Assembly: GCF_907163105.1 (NCBI RefSeq)
Contig: NZ_OU015321.1
Coordinates: forward strand, 1,178,001-1,242,000
Reading direction: 5' to 3'
DNA length: 64,000 nt
Source of the DNA: Cloacibacterium caeni
Lineage (GTDB): Bacteria > Bacteroidota > Bacteroidia > Flavobacteriales > Weeksellaceae
The notes under the pieces were generated by a model that was given only the letters and a program-made list of their open reading frames with translations, was not told the DNA's origin and searched no databases. A program made the position numbers and the translations under genes. Positions 8,088 through 15,593 of this stretch are shown here, piece by piece (positions within the stretch are counted from its first letter, which is position 1; every line of letters begins with the position of its first letter).

Positions 8088-8609
8088 ATGGAAGATTTTA
8101 AGATTGAAGTTTTTAGAGATGAAGAAATTTATTACAGAAAATTGGGTAAGTTACTATACCGTGGCTTTTTCATTGTTGAAAAAGATAAAAAATTTGTTAT
8201 CACTGACGAATTTTTTAATGTTATAACAAAGGGTATGTTTGATGAAATAAAACCTCCTTTCAAATACCACTTTTGGGGTAAAATGAATGAACATTGGAAG
8301 CTTTATAATATTGAAAACCATACCGTTGGCCACTATGCTTTCAAAATTGCAGATACTTTTATTTTAGATTTTGCCAATGTAAGTATCGATGGCACTGCTT
8401 TTGGCTTCTGCTATCGCAAAGGAAATTTTGTGATTGAGCCCCAATACGGTGCAGGTGCTTATTTAGGAATGAACTATTTTTTAATTTCAAAAGGAAATGA
8501 GTTTGCAGTAATTGATAAAAATGAAAATTTTATTATTCCATTTTCGGGAGTTAATGCACTGACATTTTCAATAATTATTTCACAGGTTTTAAAAGCAGAA
8601 AGCCACTAA
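8088..8609 (+). CDS. WG-repeat-like hypothetical protein
   Basis: A 173-aa soluble protein without signal peptide. Segments such as GNFVIEPQYG, FLISKGNEFAVIDKNENFIIPFSGV and FVITDEFFNVITKGMFDEI resemble WG-like beta repeats (an aromatic/Gly, IDK, G, IIP/I pattern), a fold common in Bacteroidota orphan genes. The last ~20 residues (LTFSIIISQVLKAESH) do not continue the pattern, so the gene may be shortened. Function is unknown. It starts 19 bp from the divergent neighbour, so they may share a control region. Confidence 0.5.
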   Translation: MEDFKIEVFRDEEIYYRKLGKLLYRGFFIVEKDKKFVITDEFFNVITKGMFDEIKPPFKYHFWGKMNEHWKLYNIENHTVGHYAFKIADTFILDFANVSIDGTAFGFCYRKGNFVIEPQYGAGAYLGMNYFLISKGNEFAVIDKNENFIIPFSGVNALTFSIIISQVLKAESH

Positions 8610-8620
8610 AAGAGTGGCTT
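8600..8620. terminator. Hairpin between convergent genes
   Basis: An 8-bp stem AAGCCACT/AGTGGCTT that overlaps the stop codon of the 8088 gene. The T-run is poor, so this is a weak terminator call. Confidence 0.45.
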
Positions 8621-8644
8621 AGACTGTAACTTGTCTTAAAAATT

Positions 8645-9859
8645 TTATTCCAATTTATTATTAATTTCCAGGAACATTTTTCTAGTTTCTTCGTTTAGAT
8701 GAGGTTTAAGAATATTTGCTATTGTATCAAACAAATTGGTGTTGTTTGCTTCCCAGGCAAATTCATCTTCGTCTTTAAACATAAGTTCTTGATTTTGGTT
8801 AAAGGCCATTACATAGGTTGTGTTATTATGGAATTCATTGTCTATGAAATGAAAATCTGAAATGCTTCCGATTAAATCCTCTTTGATTTTTTCTTTTTGC
8901 TCAATGGTAATTCCTTCTTTCCAAATACTTAATCCCTTTTCATATTCATACACAAAGCAGATTCCCCAATTATCAGAAGGATAAATTCTGAAATCACCAT
9001 AGTTTTGTTGATAAAATTTCCAACCTGAACTTTCTGAAAGAAATTTTAATTTTGCTTTAAAATTTTCTATCCAATTTATTTTCGTCTGCTGTTTTTTTGA
9101 AAGTATTTCTTTTAAATCGGTCCACGTTTGTTTGTTTGTAAAATGTTCTTCTAATCCGTTCATAATAGTTTCATGTTTAAAGTTAGTTGCTTCCCAATAA
9201 TTAATATAATCTGTGATGAATAATGAAATTTTTTGTGAATGTTCGTCAAGATTTTTTAGGCATTCGTACAGCCAATCTCTAAATTCACTTCTAAAGAACC
9301 AATTGTCAATTTTAATTGGTACTTTTTTTTCAGGACATTCTTCGTAACCTTTTTCAGGCTTACATAAAGAATGCTCTTCAAAATATTTGTTTTCGTGGGG
9401 CGAAAGGTAAATGATTCTGTTGATAGTCTTATCTCGTGATTTTATACAGTCTCGATTGTGGAATAGATAAATAAGGTTATGCCAATACCTGTAAAGTTGA
9501 TTACTTTGGTCTTCTGCCCAGTTTGATTTGTTTTCTATAATTATTGTTTTTCTTATTGGGTAGGTGGACTGTATTAGCACATCTGCATTTCCTTTTTCTG
9601 CATAAACTTTCCAGTGGTCATCTTCATAGTTTTTTAATTCTAACTTTTCCAGAAACAAATTGAGAAATAATTTACCCTGCCCATGTGGTGCATCAGGATT
9701 AAGTAAAAAAGCAATAATTCTGCTGTGTTTAGTTTCACCAAGTCCAAAAATATCGCTCATAAAGTCAAACACATTGAAGTCTTTAGCTTCAGTTTTCTGG
9801 TTTTCCTCATAACATTTAATGATTTCCTGATAGTGCTGTATAAGATGATCAATTTCCAT
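8645..9859 (-). CDS. PD-(D/E)XK nuclease superfamily protein
   Basis: A 404-aa protein whose N-terminal part carries the motifs of the PDDEXK_4 family: ETKHSRIIAFLLNPDAPHG (residues 42-60), an acidic residue in GNADVLI (D93), the core IIIENK (E109, K111), and DQSNQLYRYW (from 117). These are the metal and scissile-phosphate residues of this nuclease fold. The C-terminal half (about 220-404) is alpha/beta and is usually annotated as unknown. Members occur singly in accessory regions and are suspected of roles in restriction or phage defence, but this is not established. No methylase or helicase partner is next to it, and the surrounding spacers are rich in repeats. Confidence 0.7.
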   Translation of the reverse strand: MEIDHLIQHYQEIIKCYEENQKTEAKDFNVFDFMSDIFGLGETKHSRIIAFLLNPDAPHGQGKLFLNLFLEKLELKNYEDDHWKVYAEKGNADVLIQSTYPIRKTIIIENKSNWAEDQSNQLYRYWHNLIYLFHNRDCIKSRDKTINRIIYLSPHENKYFEEHSLCKPEKGYEECPEKKVPIKIDNWFFRSEFRDWLYECLKNLDEHSQKISLFITDYINYWEATNFKHETIMNGLEEHFTNKQTWTDLKEILSKKQQTKINWIENFKAKLKFLSESSGWKFYQQNYGDFRIYPSDNWGICFVYEYEKGLSIWKEGITIEQKEKIKEDLIGSISDFHFIDNEFHNNTTYVMAFNQNQELMFKDEDEFAWEANNTNLFDTIANILKPHLNEETRKMFLEINNKLE

Positions 9860-9949
9860 GAAATAATTTTTGATAAATTTAGAAATATAATTTTTCTAAT
9901 GATAATTAACTTCAAGTTCACCGTTAATATGCGTTTGTAATATGTTTCT

Positions 9950-10150
9950 TTAAGACACGTCGGTTTCACTTTTTAGTTTTTTGCTGAAAAAATCAAATAT
10001 TTCCTTGATAAATGTTGAAGCCGGATTTACAGGTTCTGCATTTTTAATTTCGATTCGGTCAACAATATAATCTCTAAAAAATTGATTGCTTTTTGCATTA
10101 ATGTTTACGCGGTATTGTGTTTCAAACTTCAAAATGTCGTTGAAAATTTG
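9950..10150 (-). pseudogene. Gene remnant (C-terminal fragment)
   Basis: An open minus-strand frame encodes about 65 protein-like residues: IFNDILKFETQYRVNINAKS, then an NQFFRDYIVDRIEIKNAEP region and an amphipathic end (EIFDFFSKKLKSE). It has no ATG start; only TTG at 10132 is available. Upstream the frame runs into the GCGCAGCGGG hairpin repeat at 10155-10181. It therefore looks like the tail of a larger gene whose front was lost at the repeat. The family is not recognised. It lies 90 bp upstream of the nuclease gene on the same strand. Confidence 0.35.
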
Positions 10151-10154
10151 ATGC

Positions 10155-10181
10155 CCCGCTGCGCAAAGTCTCCTGACTTTG
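10155..10181 (-). repeat. Hairpin plus GCGCAGCGGG tail, copy 3 (inverted)
   Basis: On the minus strand a CAAAGTC/GACTTTG hairpin (loop AGGA) is followed by GCGCAGCGGGG, the same tail as at 7489 and 7561. The stem sequence is changed on both arms, so pairing is kept. Confidence 0.75.
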
Positions 10182-10359
10182 TGCCAACTTACTCAGATTT
10201 ACAATCCACAGCAAAAATTGTACTATTCGTTAAAAATCAGTTGGTATTTCTTAGACCTTATTAGTTTTGAGTAAAATTAATAAAAAAACAACCACCAAAA
10301 GTTAAGTGCTCAATGATTTTTATGGCAAAAGGTTAATTCTCCCAAAAAATTCTCTTACT

Positions 10360-10437
10360 CTTCTTCGAGTCTTGTTCGAGTCACCTTCGGAAAAACATCT
10401 TTTTTTCCGAAGAACACCAACACCTCTATCGAAGAAG
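10360..10437. repeat. Nested inverted repeat before tex
   Basis: An inner 11-bp stem (10385-10395 with 10402-10412, loop of six) sits inside an outer 9-bp stem (10360-10368 with 10429-10437). The rest of the 10151-10555 gene-free stretch has no coding signal; short frames on both strands are shadows of this palindrome. Confidence 0.65.
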
Positions 10438-10555
10438 TCTCGAAGAAAACCAAAAGCAGCACAGACAAAACTGGTCAAAAGTGGACAAAACAGGACACAC
10501 AAAAATTGATTATTCCAAAAACACCTCGTATTTTAGCACACTGAAAATTGAGAGA

Positions 10556-12679
10556 ATGACCGTAGAGAAATATATTCAGGAACGTTTAGCTATTCCTACT
10601 AAAAGCATAGAAAACACGCTTCAGTTGCTTGCTGAAGACTGCACTATTCCTTTCATTGCCCGTTACCGAAAAGACAAAACGGGTAATCTGGATGAAGTAG
10701 CCATCGAAAACATTTTTAAACTCAATAAAAGTTTTGATGAAATTGTAAAGCGTAAAGAAAGCATCTTAAAATCGATAGAAGAACAAAACGCTCTCACGCC
10801 AGAACTTCAAAATAAAATAGAGCAAAGTTTTGATTTACAAGAAATTGAAGACCTTTATCTTCCTTATAAAAAACGCAAGAAAACCAAAGCGGATACAGCC
10901 AGAGAAAAAGGTTTAGAACCTTTGGCAAAAATGATTATGTCTCAAAAAACGGATGATGTAGCATATCTCGCTTCCAAATATTTGAACAAAGATGTTGCCG
11001 ATGAAGACGATGCGTTGCAAGGTGCAAGAGATATTATAGCTGAATGGCTCAATGAAAATCTCTACATCCGTAAAAATCTGAGAAGATTATTCCAAAGAAA
11101 AGCGGTGATTTCTACCAAAGTGGTGAAAGCAAAAAAAGACGAAGAAAACGCACAGAAATTCTCCCAATATTTTGATTGGCAAGAACCTTTGAACAGAACA
11201 CCTTCTCACCGACTTCTCGCCATGTTAAGAGCAGAAAACGAAGGTTTTGTAAAGGTTTCGGTTTCAGTAGAAAAAGAAGAAGCCCTAGAAATCATGGAAA
11301 ATGCCGTGATTAAAAGCCAAAACGAGTGCGCCCAACAAATAGCATTAGCAATTGCAGATTCCTACAAAAGATTGTTGGAACCTGCCATTTCTAACGAAAC
11401 GTTGCAGGAAGCCAAAGAAAAAGCCGACCAAAAAGCGATTGACGTTTTTGCAGAAAATCTTCAACAGTTATTATTGGCTGCTCCACTCGGTGAAAAGCGA
11501 ATTTTAGCGATTGACCCAGGTTACAGAACCGGTTGTAAAGTAGTTTGTTTAGATGAAAAAGGCGATATTTTGCACAACGAAACCATTTTTCCGCATGCTC
11601 CACAAAACGAAACGGGAATGGCGATGAAAAAGATAAAATCTCTCGTTAATTCTTGTAACATAGAAGCCATTTCAATAGGAAACGGAACGGCAAGTAGAGA
11701 AACGGAGCAATTCATCAAGAAAATTGGTTTTGACAGAGATTTGCAGGTTTTCGTGGTTTCTGAAGCAGGCGCTTCTGTGTATTCTGCGAGTAAAATTGCC
11801 AGAGAAGAATTCCCGAATTATGATGTGACGGTTCGTGGTGCAGTTTCTATTGGCAGAAGACTTTCTGATCCATTGGCAGAACTCGTAAAAATAGACCCAA
11901 AATCCATTGGAGTTGGGCAATATCAGCACGATGTTGACCAAACTAAACTCAAAGAAAAACTAGACAATACGGTAATTTCTTGTGTAAATTCTGTAGGAAT
12001 TAACCTCAATACCGCAAGTAAATCTTTGTTGAGTTATGTTTCTGGAATTGGTGAAAAAATGGCGGAAAACATTGTGAATTATAGAGCAGAAAATGGTGCA
12101 TTTACGTCCAGAAAAGATTTGAAAAAAGTACCAAGGTTAGGCGAAAAAGCATATCAACAAGCAGCAGCTTTCGTAAGGATTAAAAATGCTAAAAATCCGT
12201 TGGATAATTCGGCGGTGCATCCCGAAGCTTATAAAATTGTAGAACAAATGGCGAAAGATTTGGGTTTAAAAACCGAAGAATTGATTGCCAATAAAGAGAA
12301 AATTGACCAAATCAACCCAGAAAAATACATTACCCAAGATATTGGAATTTTAGGAATTAAAGACATTCTGAAAGAACTCTTAAAACCTGGACTAGACCCA
12401 AGAAAATCTGCCAAAGTTTTTGAATTTGATAGAAATGTAAAAACCATCAAAGATTTGCACATCGGAATGATTTTACCCGGAATTGTGAACAATATCACCG
12501 CTTTTGGTTGTTTTGTAGATGTTGGGATTAAAGAAAGTGGTTTGGTTCATATTTCTCAACTGAAAGATGGTTTTGTGTCTGATGTAAATGAAGTGGTGAA
12601 ACTGCACCAACACGTTCAGGTGAAAGTGCTGGAGATAGATGAAGCGAGAAAGAGGATACAGTTGACGATGATTTTGTAA
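10556..12679 (+). CDS. tex: Tex family RNA-binding transcription accessory protein
   Basis: A 707-aa Tex protein. The N-terminal helical Tex region includes PFIARYRKDKTGNLDE. A YqgF-like RNase H fold starts near residue 320 (RILAIDPGYRTGCK). A double helix-hairpin-helix has LSYVSGIGEKMAENIV and RKDLKKVPRLGEKAYQQAA, and a C-terminal S1 domain spans about 635-705 (GMILPGIVNNITAFGCFVDV, SGLVHISQL). Tex binds nucleic acid and RNA polymerase and affects transcription. The chosen start is ATG 10556 (MTVEKYIQERLAIP), the conserved start; the 25-residue upstream extension from 10481 is not family-like. A heptad array begins 2 bp after the stop. Confidence 0.95.
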   Translation: MTVEKYIQERLAIPTKSIENTLQLLAEDCTIPFIARYRKDKTGNLDEVAIENIFKLNKSFDEIVKRKESILKSIEEQNALTPELQNKIEQSFDLQEIEDLYLPYKKRKKTKADTAREKGLEPLAKMIMSQKTDDVAYLASKYLNKDVADEDDALQGARDIIAEWLNENLYIRKNLRRLFQRKAVISTKVVKAKKDEENAQKFSQYFDWQEPLNRTPSHRLLAMLRAENEGFVKVSVSVEKEEALEIMENAVIKSQNECAQQIALAIADSYKRLLEPAISNETLQEAKEKADQKAIDVFAENLQQLLLAAPLGEKRILAIDPGYRTGCKVVCLDEKGDILHNETIFPHAPQNETGMAMKKIKSLVNSCNIEAISIGNGTASRETEQFIKKIGFDRDLQVFVVSEAGASVYSASKIAREEFPNYDVTVRGAVSIGRRLSDPLAELVKIDPKSIGVGQYQHDVDQTKLKEKLDNTVISCVNSVGINLNTASKSLLSYVSGIGEKMAENIVNYRAENGAFTSRKDLKKVPRLGEKAYQQAAAFVRIKNAKNPLDNSAVHPEAYKIVEQMAKDLGLKTEELIANKEKIDQINPEKYITQDIGILGIKDILKELLKPGLDPRKSAKVFEFDRNVKTIKDLHIGMILPGIVNNITAFGCFVDVGIKESGLVHISQLKDGFVSDVNEVVKLHQHVQVKVLEIDEARKRIQLTMIL

Positions 12680-12680
12680 A

Positions 12681-12715
12681 GAGCCAATTAAAAAGTAAAA
12701 AGAGCCAAGTAGAAA
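12681..12715. repeat. 7-bp-period array immediately after tex stop
   Basis: Five units: GAGCCAA (first and fourth), TTAAAAA, GTAAAAA and GTAGAAA. The first and fourth are identical at exact 7-bp phase. A near-matching sequence is found inverted at 39679-39710. Confidence 0.75.
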
Positions 12716-12754
12716 TGCACTTTTAGTGTTTTTTTAAAAAATATAAAAACACCC

Positions 12755-12794
12755 CGTCATTCCGATATTCGGAATGCCACCTCTTTGAAAGAGG
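12755..12794. repeat. GTCATTCC-type element with two hairpins
   Basis: GTCATTCCGA pairs with TCGGAATG (12759-12775), followed by CCTCTTT/AAAGAGG (12780-12794). It is related to the GTCATTCCG elements at 57.5-59.5 kb. Confidence 0.6.
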
Positions 12795-12830
12795 GAAACT
12801 TTTTCTTTAAAACATTTAAGTAAAAATAAA

Positions 12831-12853
12831 AAAGCGACCTTTTGAGTCGCTTT
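12831..12853 (-). terminator. Terminator after the YdcH-like gene
   Basis: An 8-bp stem AAAGCGAC/GTCGCTTT with an A-run on its left side, which is a U-run on the minus strand transcript. Confidence 0.65.
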
Positions 12854-12882
12854 ACTTGTATTTTCGGTAAAAGTTTCAGAAA

Positions 12883-13119
12883 TTAATTCTGATGTAAATA
12901 ATTATAAATATCGTCTTTCAGATGAACTCTTTTCTTTCTTAAATCTGTAAGATGCTCATCAGTGGTGTGATTTTGTTCGCCTTCTTCGTAGTGAGAAATC
13001 AGCGCATTCACTTCTTCGTAGTTCACATACATTTTTAAGAATTTTTCATCTGAAGCTTTCAGCTCTGCGATTTTTTGAACATATTCTGGGAATTCGTGGG
13101 TTAATGTATGATTTTCCAT
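12883..13119 (-). CDS. YdcH/DUF465 family small protein
   Basis: A 78-aa, highly charged, all-helical protein. The order EFPEYVQKIAELKASDEKFLKM, then YEEVNALISHYEEG, then LTDLRKKRVHLKDDIYNYL fits the DUF465 (YdcH) coiled-coil family, which is usually 70-80 aa. It is cytoplasmic with unknown molecular role. It is monocistronic with a terminator close behind. Confidence 0.85.
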   Translation of the reverse strand: MENHTLTHEFPEYVQKIAELKASDEKFLKMYVNYEEVNALISHYEEGEQNHTTDEHLTDLRKKRVHLKDDIYNYLHQN

Positions 13120-13235
13120 ATTGTTAAGATTAAATGGTTGAACATTTTTTTAATACATTAAAGTTACACAAAAAAAAGACAACTCTCCATATGAAAATTG
13201 TCAGTTTAAATTGCTAAAAAGTTCATTTTCAGGTT

Positions 13236-13290
13236 TTGGCTAAAGCCAACTATCTTACCAAAAATAAAAAAAACGGACTAAAGTCCGTTT
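13236..13290. repeat. Two CTAAAG-tipped hairpins
   Basis: TTGGCT-AA-AGCCAA (13236-13249) and AAACGGACT-AA-AGTCCGTTT (13271-13290) share the CTAAAG tip but have different, internally compensated stems. They occupy the gene-free stretch between the YdcH-like gene and tRNA-Arg. A third copy is at 25847-25858. Confidence 0.7.
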
Positions 13291-13340
13291 CTATTGATTA
13301 AATAAATATTAAAAATCAGTTCTCTATTAGAAATTTTTCT

Positions 13341-13490
13341 AAAACGCAAAGTACAGTAATTCTGTATGTTAAAGATTAAAAAAGCAAAGTAAGTGAATCA
13401 ATTCACTTTTTAGCGTTCGCTTCATCATTCCAATTCATTGGGAATCTTTGCTCACTAAAAAAAAATTTTTAAAATAAATCTTTGCGTTTT
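13341..13490. mobile_element. MITE-like 150-bp inverted-repeat element
   Basis: A perfect 11-bp terminal inverted repeat AAAACGCAAAG (13341-13351) / CTTTGCGTTTT (13480-13490) encloses an A+T-rich interior. The interior has its own hairpins, AAGTGAAT/ATTCACTT at 13391-13408 and an ATTCCAATTCATTGGGAAT region. No gene fits inside. It lies about 60 bp beyond the 3' end of tRNA-Arg. It could be a non-autonomous element or only a large folded spacer. Confidence 0.45.
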
Positions 13491-13552
13491 AAAATATAGA
13501 TGACTGATTTTCTTTATTTTAAAAATTCAATGCACAAAAAGCATTAAAAAAG

Positions 13553-13624
13553 TGACCACAGAAGGATTCGAACCCTCACTGACGGAGCCGAAATCCGTAG
13601 TTCTATCCATTAAACTATGCGGCC
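13553..13624 (-). tRNA. tRNA-Arg (anticodon TCG)
   Basis: A 72-nt cloverleaf read leftward. The acceptor is GGCCGCA pairing with TGTGGTC (with G-T pairs), the anticodon stem is ACGGA/TCCGT with loop TTTCGGC, giving anticodon TCG (reads CGA), and the T arm is GAGGG-TTCGAAT-CCTTC. The discriminator base is A, and the 3' CCA is not encoded. It stands alone. Confidence 0.93.
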
Positions 13625-13630
13625 TGTTTT

Positions 13631-13665
13631 ATTTACGATTTAAAATTTAGATTTTAGATTGCAAA
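13631..13665. repeat. 7-bp-period array between barrel gene and tRNA
   Basis: Units ATTTACG, ATTTAAA, ATTTAGA, TTTTAGA and TTGCAAA at exact 7-bp phase. It is A+T-rich, so chance similarity cannot be excluded alone, but ATTTACG also forms the array before argD. Confidence 0.6.
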
Positions 13666-13680
13666 AATAATAGTTTCCCT

Positions 13681-15435
13681 TTAAAAAGCAATCCTTAAAC
13701 CACCCAAAACTTGTGCTCCAAGAACTTTGTAACCTAAATAATGCTCGTATTTTTTGTTCAATAAGTTATTTCCCATTACAAAAACAGTGAAGTTTTTATT
13801 GATTTTATAATCAGCATTCAGGTTTACATCTAAGTAAGAAGGTAAAGATTCTTTGGTTTTTTCTTGAATTGAAAACTCAGGAAATGTAGTCACTACACTG
13901 AAAGAATTAGTAGACCTTTCTGACACAAAAACCCCTTTGAAACCGAGATTTAACTTTCTGTCCAATAATGAATATTTCGCACCAATTGTGGTTTGAACCA
14001 CTGGTTTATAATACACCTCATTGAGATGGTCTAACTTAAATTGCATAAAGTGAAGTTCTGCATCTAAAACCAAATTCTGCAACGGGAAATATTGTACACT
14101 TCCTTTTACTTCGCTCAAGGTTCCGTCATCATAAATCGCTGAAAAAGTATTCGCAAAATTATAAGCAGAACGATTAAGCGTGTTTACATAGTCAAATAAA
14201 TCATTCGCTTTGAAAAATTGCGCATTTCTAAGTTCGCTGAAACCCGCATTTACATCGTATTTAAAGGTTTGGTCTACATCTCCTTTTAAACCAAGATAGA
14301 AGTGATATTTGGTTTCTGTAGGTTTCAACACAACATCTGATACCAAAAACGGATTTTCTTGCAATAAACTCGAATAAGAATTCATTTTTACGCCACCATC
14401 TATTCCTGCATAGAATTTATACTGTTCTGTAGCTTCATACAACACTTCTGCAAAAGGAAACCATCGGAAATTATTGGTTTTCGCTTCTGGTGTGTTTTTA
14501 TCCGCATTTTTCCCATTGATGAAAGAAAAGTCTGAACCAATCGCCAAATAAGAATTTCCTTTGTAGAAAGATACTTTCGGAGTCATGGCAAAAATCAAAT
14601 ATTGGGATTCGCTTTTGTTCAGCAATTCAAATTGGGATTTCTGTGTAGCAAGTTTCACGCCTAAATCAGCATTTATTTTTTCTTGATACAGAAATGGCAA
14701 ATCATATTTCGAAAAGTTGATTTGAGCTTCACCAGAAGTTTCTTTCGCATCGAAATGGTCTGCTAAAATAGACGACTTAAATCTGATGTCATTAATCCAA
14801 TTATTTTTGAAAAAATCATAATATCCATTGATTTTCAATTCATTATAACTTTGTTTTAAATCAACATCAGAAGCTGGTTGAAGTGCATAAATTCCGTAAT
14901 AATTGTAATTATGATTGCCTAAATCTGCGGTAATATTGGCTTTTCCCTTTTCTGTATTCGAGGTAATGAACGCTGCCACATTAAAATCGCTTTGCTTAGA
15001 ACTCCAATCGTATTCTTTTTCTAAACCGTTCGTCGTAATTCCGTGAACGTCTATTCCCACTTCCGTATTTTTGTCTAATTGATGAGAAATATTTCCGTCT
15101 GCCAGAAATTTAGAATAATTGCCATAACCTACCTGAAAATAGTTTCTCTGGCTGTCTGTATTGAATTTCGGGGAAATATCTTCTCCTTCAATCGTAGACG
15201 TTTTAAAATCTGAAACCATGGGAACATTTGTGATTTTATATTCCACAGGTTCCTGCTCTTTTTCTTTTGGCGGATAATTTTTCTCTGACTCTACAGAAGT
15301 TTTTTTCTTTTCGATTTTCTTCACTTCAGGTTCACGTTTTCTGTCGAGAATCAATCTTTCTTCTTTGATTTGAGCCAAAGAAAACTGCGAAATTCCTACT
15401 AAAACAAGAGTTACTATTTTTATGTTTTTGTTCAT
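13681..15435 (-). CDS. Outer membrane beta-barrel protein (TonB-receptor-like)
   Basis: A 584-aa protein with a Sec signal peptide (residues 1-21, ending SLAQ), then a highly charged Lys/Glu/Pro segment (about 25-65) that would lie in the periplasm, then alternating aromatic beta strands to a terminal Phe (LGGLRIAF), the mark of an outer membrane barrel. NNLLNKKYEHYLGY near the end is typical of TonB-receptor barrels. However, there is no carboxypeptidase-like or clear plug domain and it is short for a transporter. It follows the TPR protein gene by 158 bp on the same strand, a likely functional pair. The spacer holds two heptad arrays and a palindrome doublet. Confidence 0.75.
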   Translation of the reverse strand: MNKNIKIVTLVLVGISQFSLAQIKEERLILDRKREPEVKKIEKKKTSVESEKNYPPKEKEQEPVEYKITNVPMVSDFKTSTIEGEDISPKFNTDSQRNYFQVGYGNYSKFLADGNISHQLDKNTEVGIDVHGITTNGLEKEYDWSSKQSDFNVAAFITSNTEKGKANITADLGNHNYNYYGIYALQPASDVDLKQSYNELKINGYYDFFKNNWINDIRFKSSILADHFDAKETSGEAQINFSKYDLPFLYQEKINADLGVKLATQKSQFELLNKSESQYLIFAMTPKVSFYKGNSYLAIGSDFSFINGKNADKNTPEAKTNNFRWFPFAEVLYEATEQYKFYAGIDGGVKMNSYSSLLQENPFLVSDVVLKPTETKYHFYLGLKGDVDQTFKYDVNAGFSELRNAQFFKANDLFDYVNTLNRSAYNFANTFSAIYDDGTLSEVKGSVQYFPLQNLVLDAELHFMQFKLDHLNEVYYKPVVQTTIGAKYSLLDRKLNLGFKGVFVSERSTNSFSVVTTFPEFSIQEKTKESLPSYLDVNLNADYKINKNFTVFVMGNNLLNKKYEHYLGYKVLGAQVLGGLRIAF

Positions 15436-15441
15436 TTTTTT

Positions 15442-15476
15442 CGTGTTACGAGGTTCGTGTTACGTGTTACGAGAGT
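15442..15476. repeat. 7-bp-period array before the barrel gene
   Basis: Five units: CGTGTTA (first, third, fourth), CGAGGTT and CGAGAGT. The array starts 7 bp upstream of the barrel gene start codon, in the leader position. Confidence 0.85.
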
Positions 15477-15479
15477 TTC

Positions 15480-15546
15480 GCTCCTACGGAGCTTTTTTAA
15501 TATTACATTATGATTTCTACAAACCTTTTGCTCCTAAGGAGCAAAA
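15480..15546. repeat. TCCTACGGA palindrome doublet, copy 1
   Basis: GCTCC-TAC-GGAGC (15480-15492) and TTTTGCTCCT-A-AGGAGCAAAA (15526-15546), with the GCTCC cores exactly 50 bp apart. The spacer includes TTATGATTTCTACAAA. Same layout as the doublets on both sides of hutU. Confidence 0.8.
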
Positions 15547-15561
15547 TTTTCACAAATTTCA

Positions 15562-15589
15562 TCATCCTTTATCCTTTATCCTTTATCCA
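15562..15589. repeat. 7-bp-period array at the TPR gene 3' end
   Basis: TCATCCT, then TTATCCT twice, then TTATCCA; the array ends 4 bp before the minus-strand stop codon of the TPR gene. Confidence 0.75.
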
Positions 15590-15593
15590 ACAA

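Noticed and set aside
10306-10509. Overlapping short frames on both strands before tex
   Set aside because: Both are shadows of the nested inverted repeat with no start signals.
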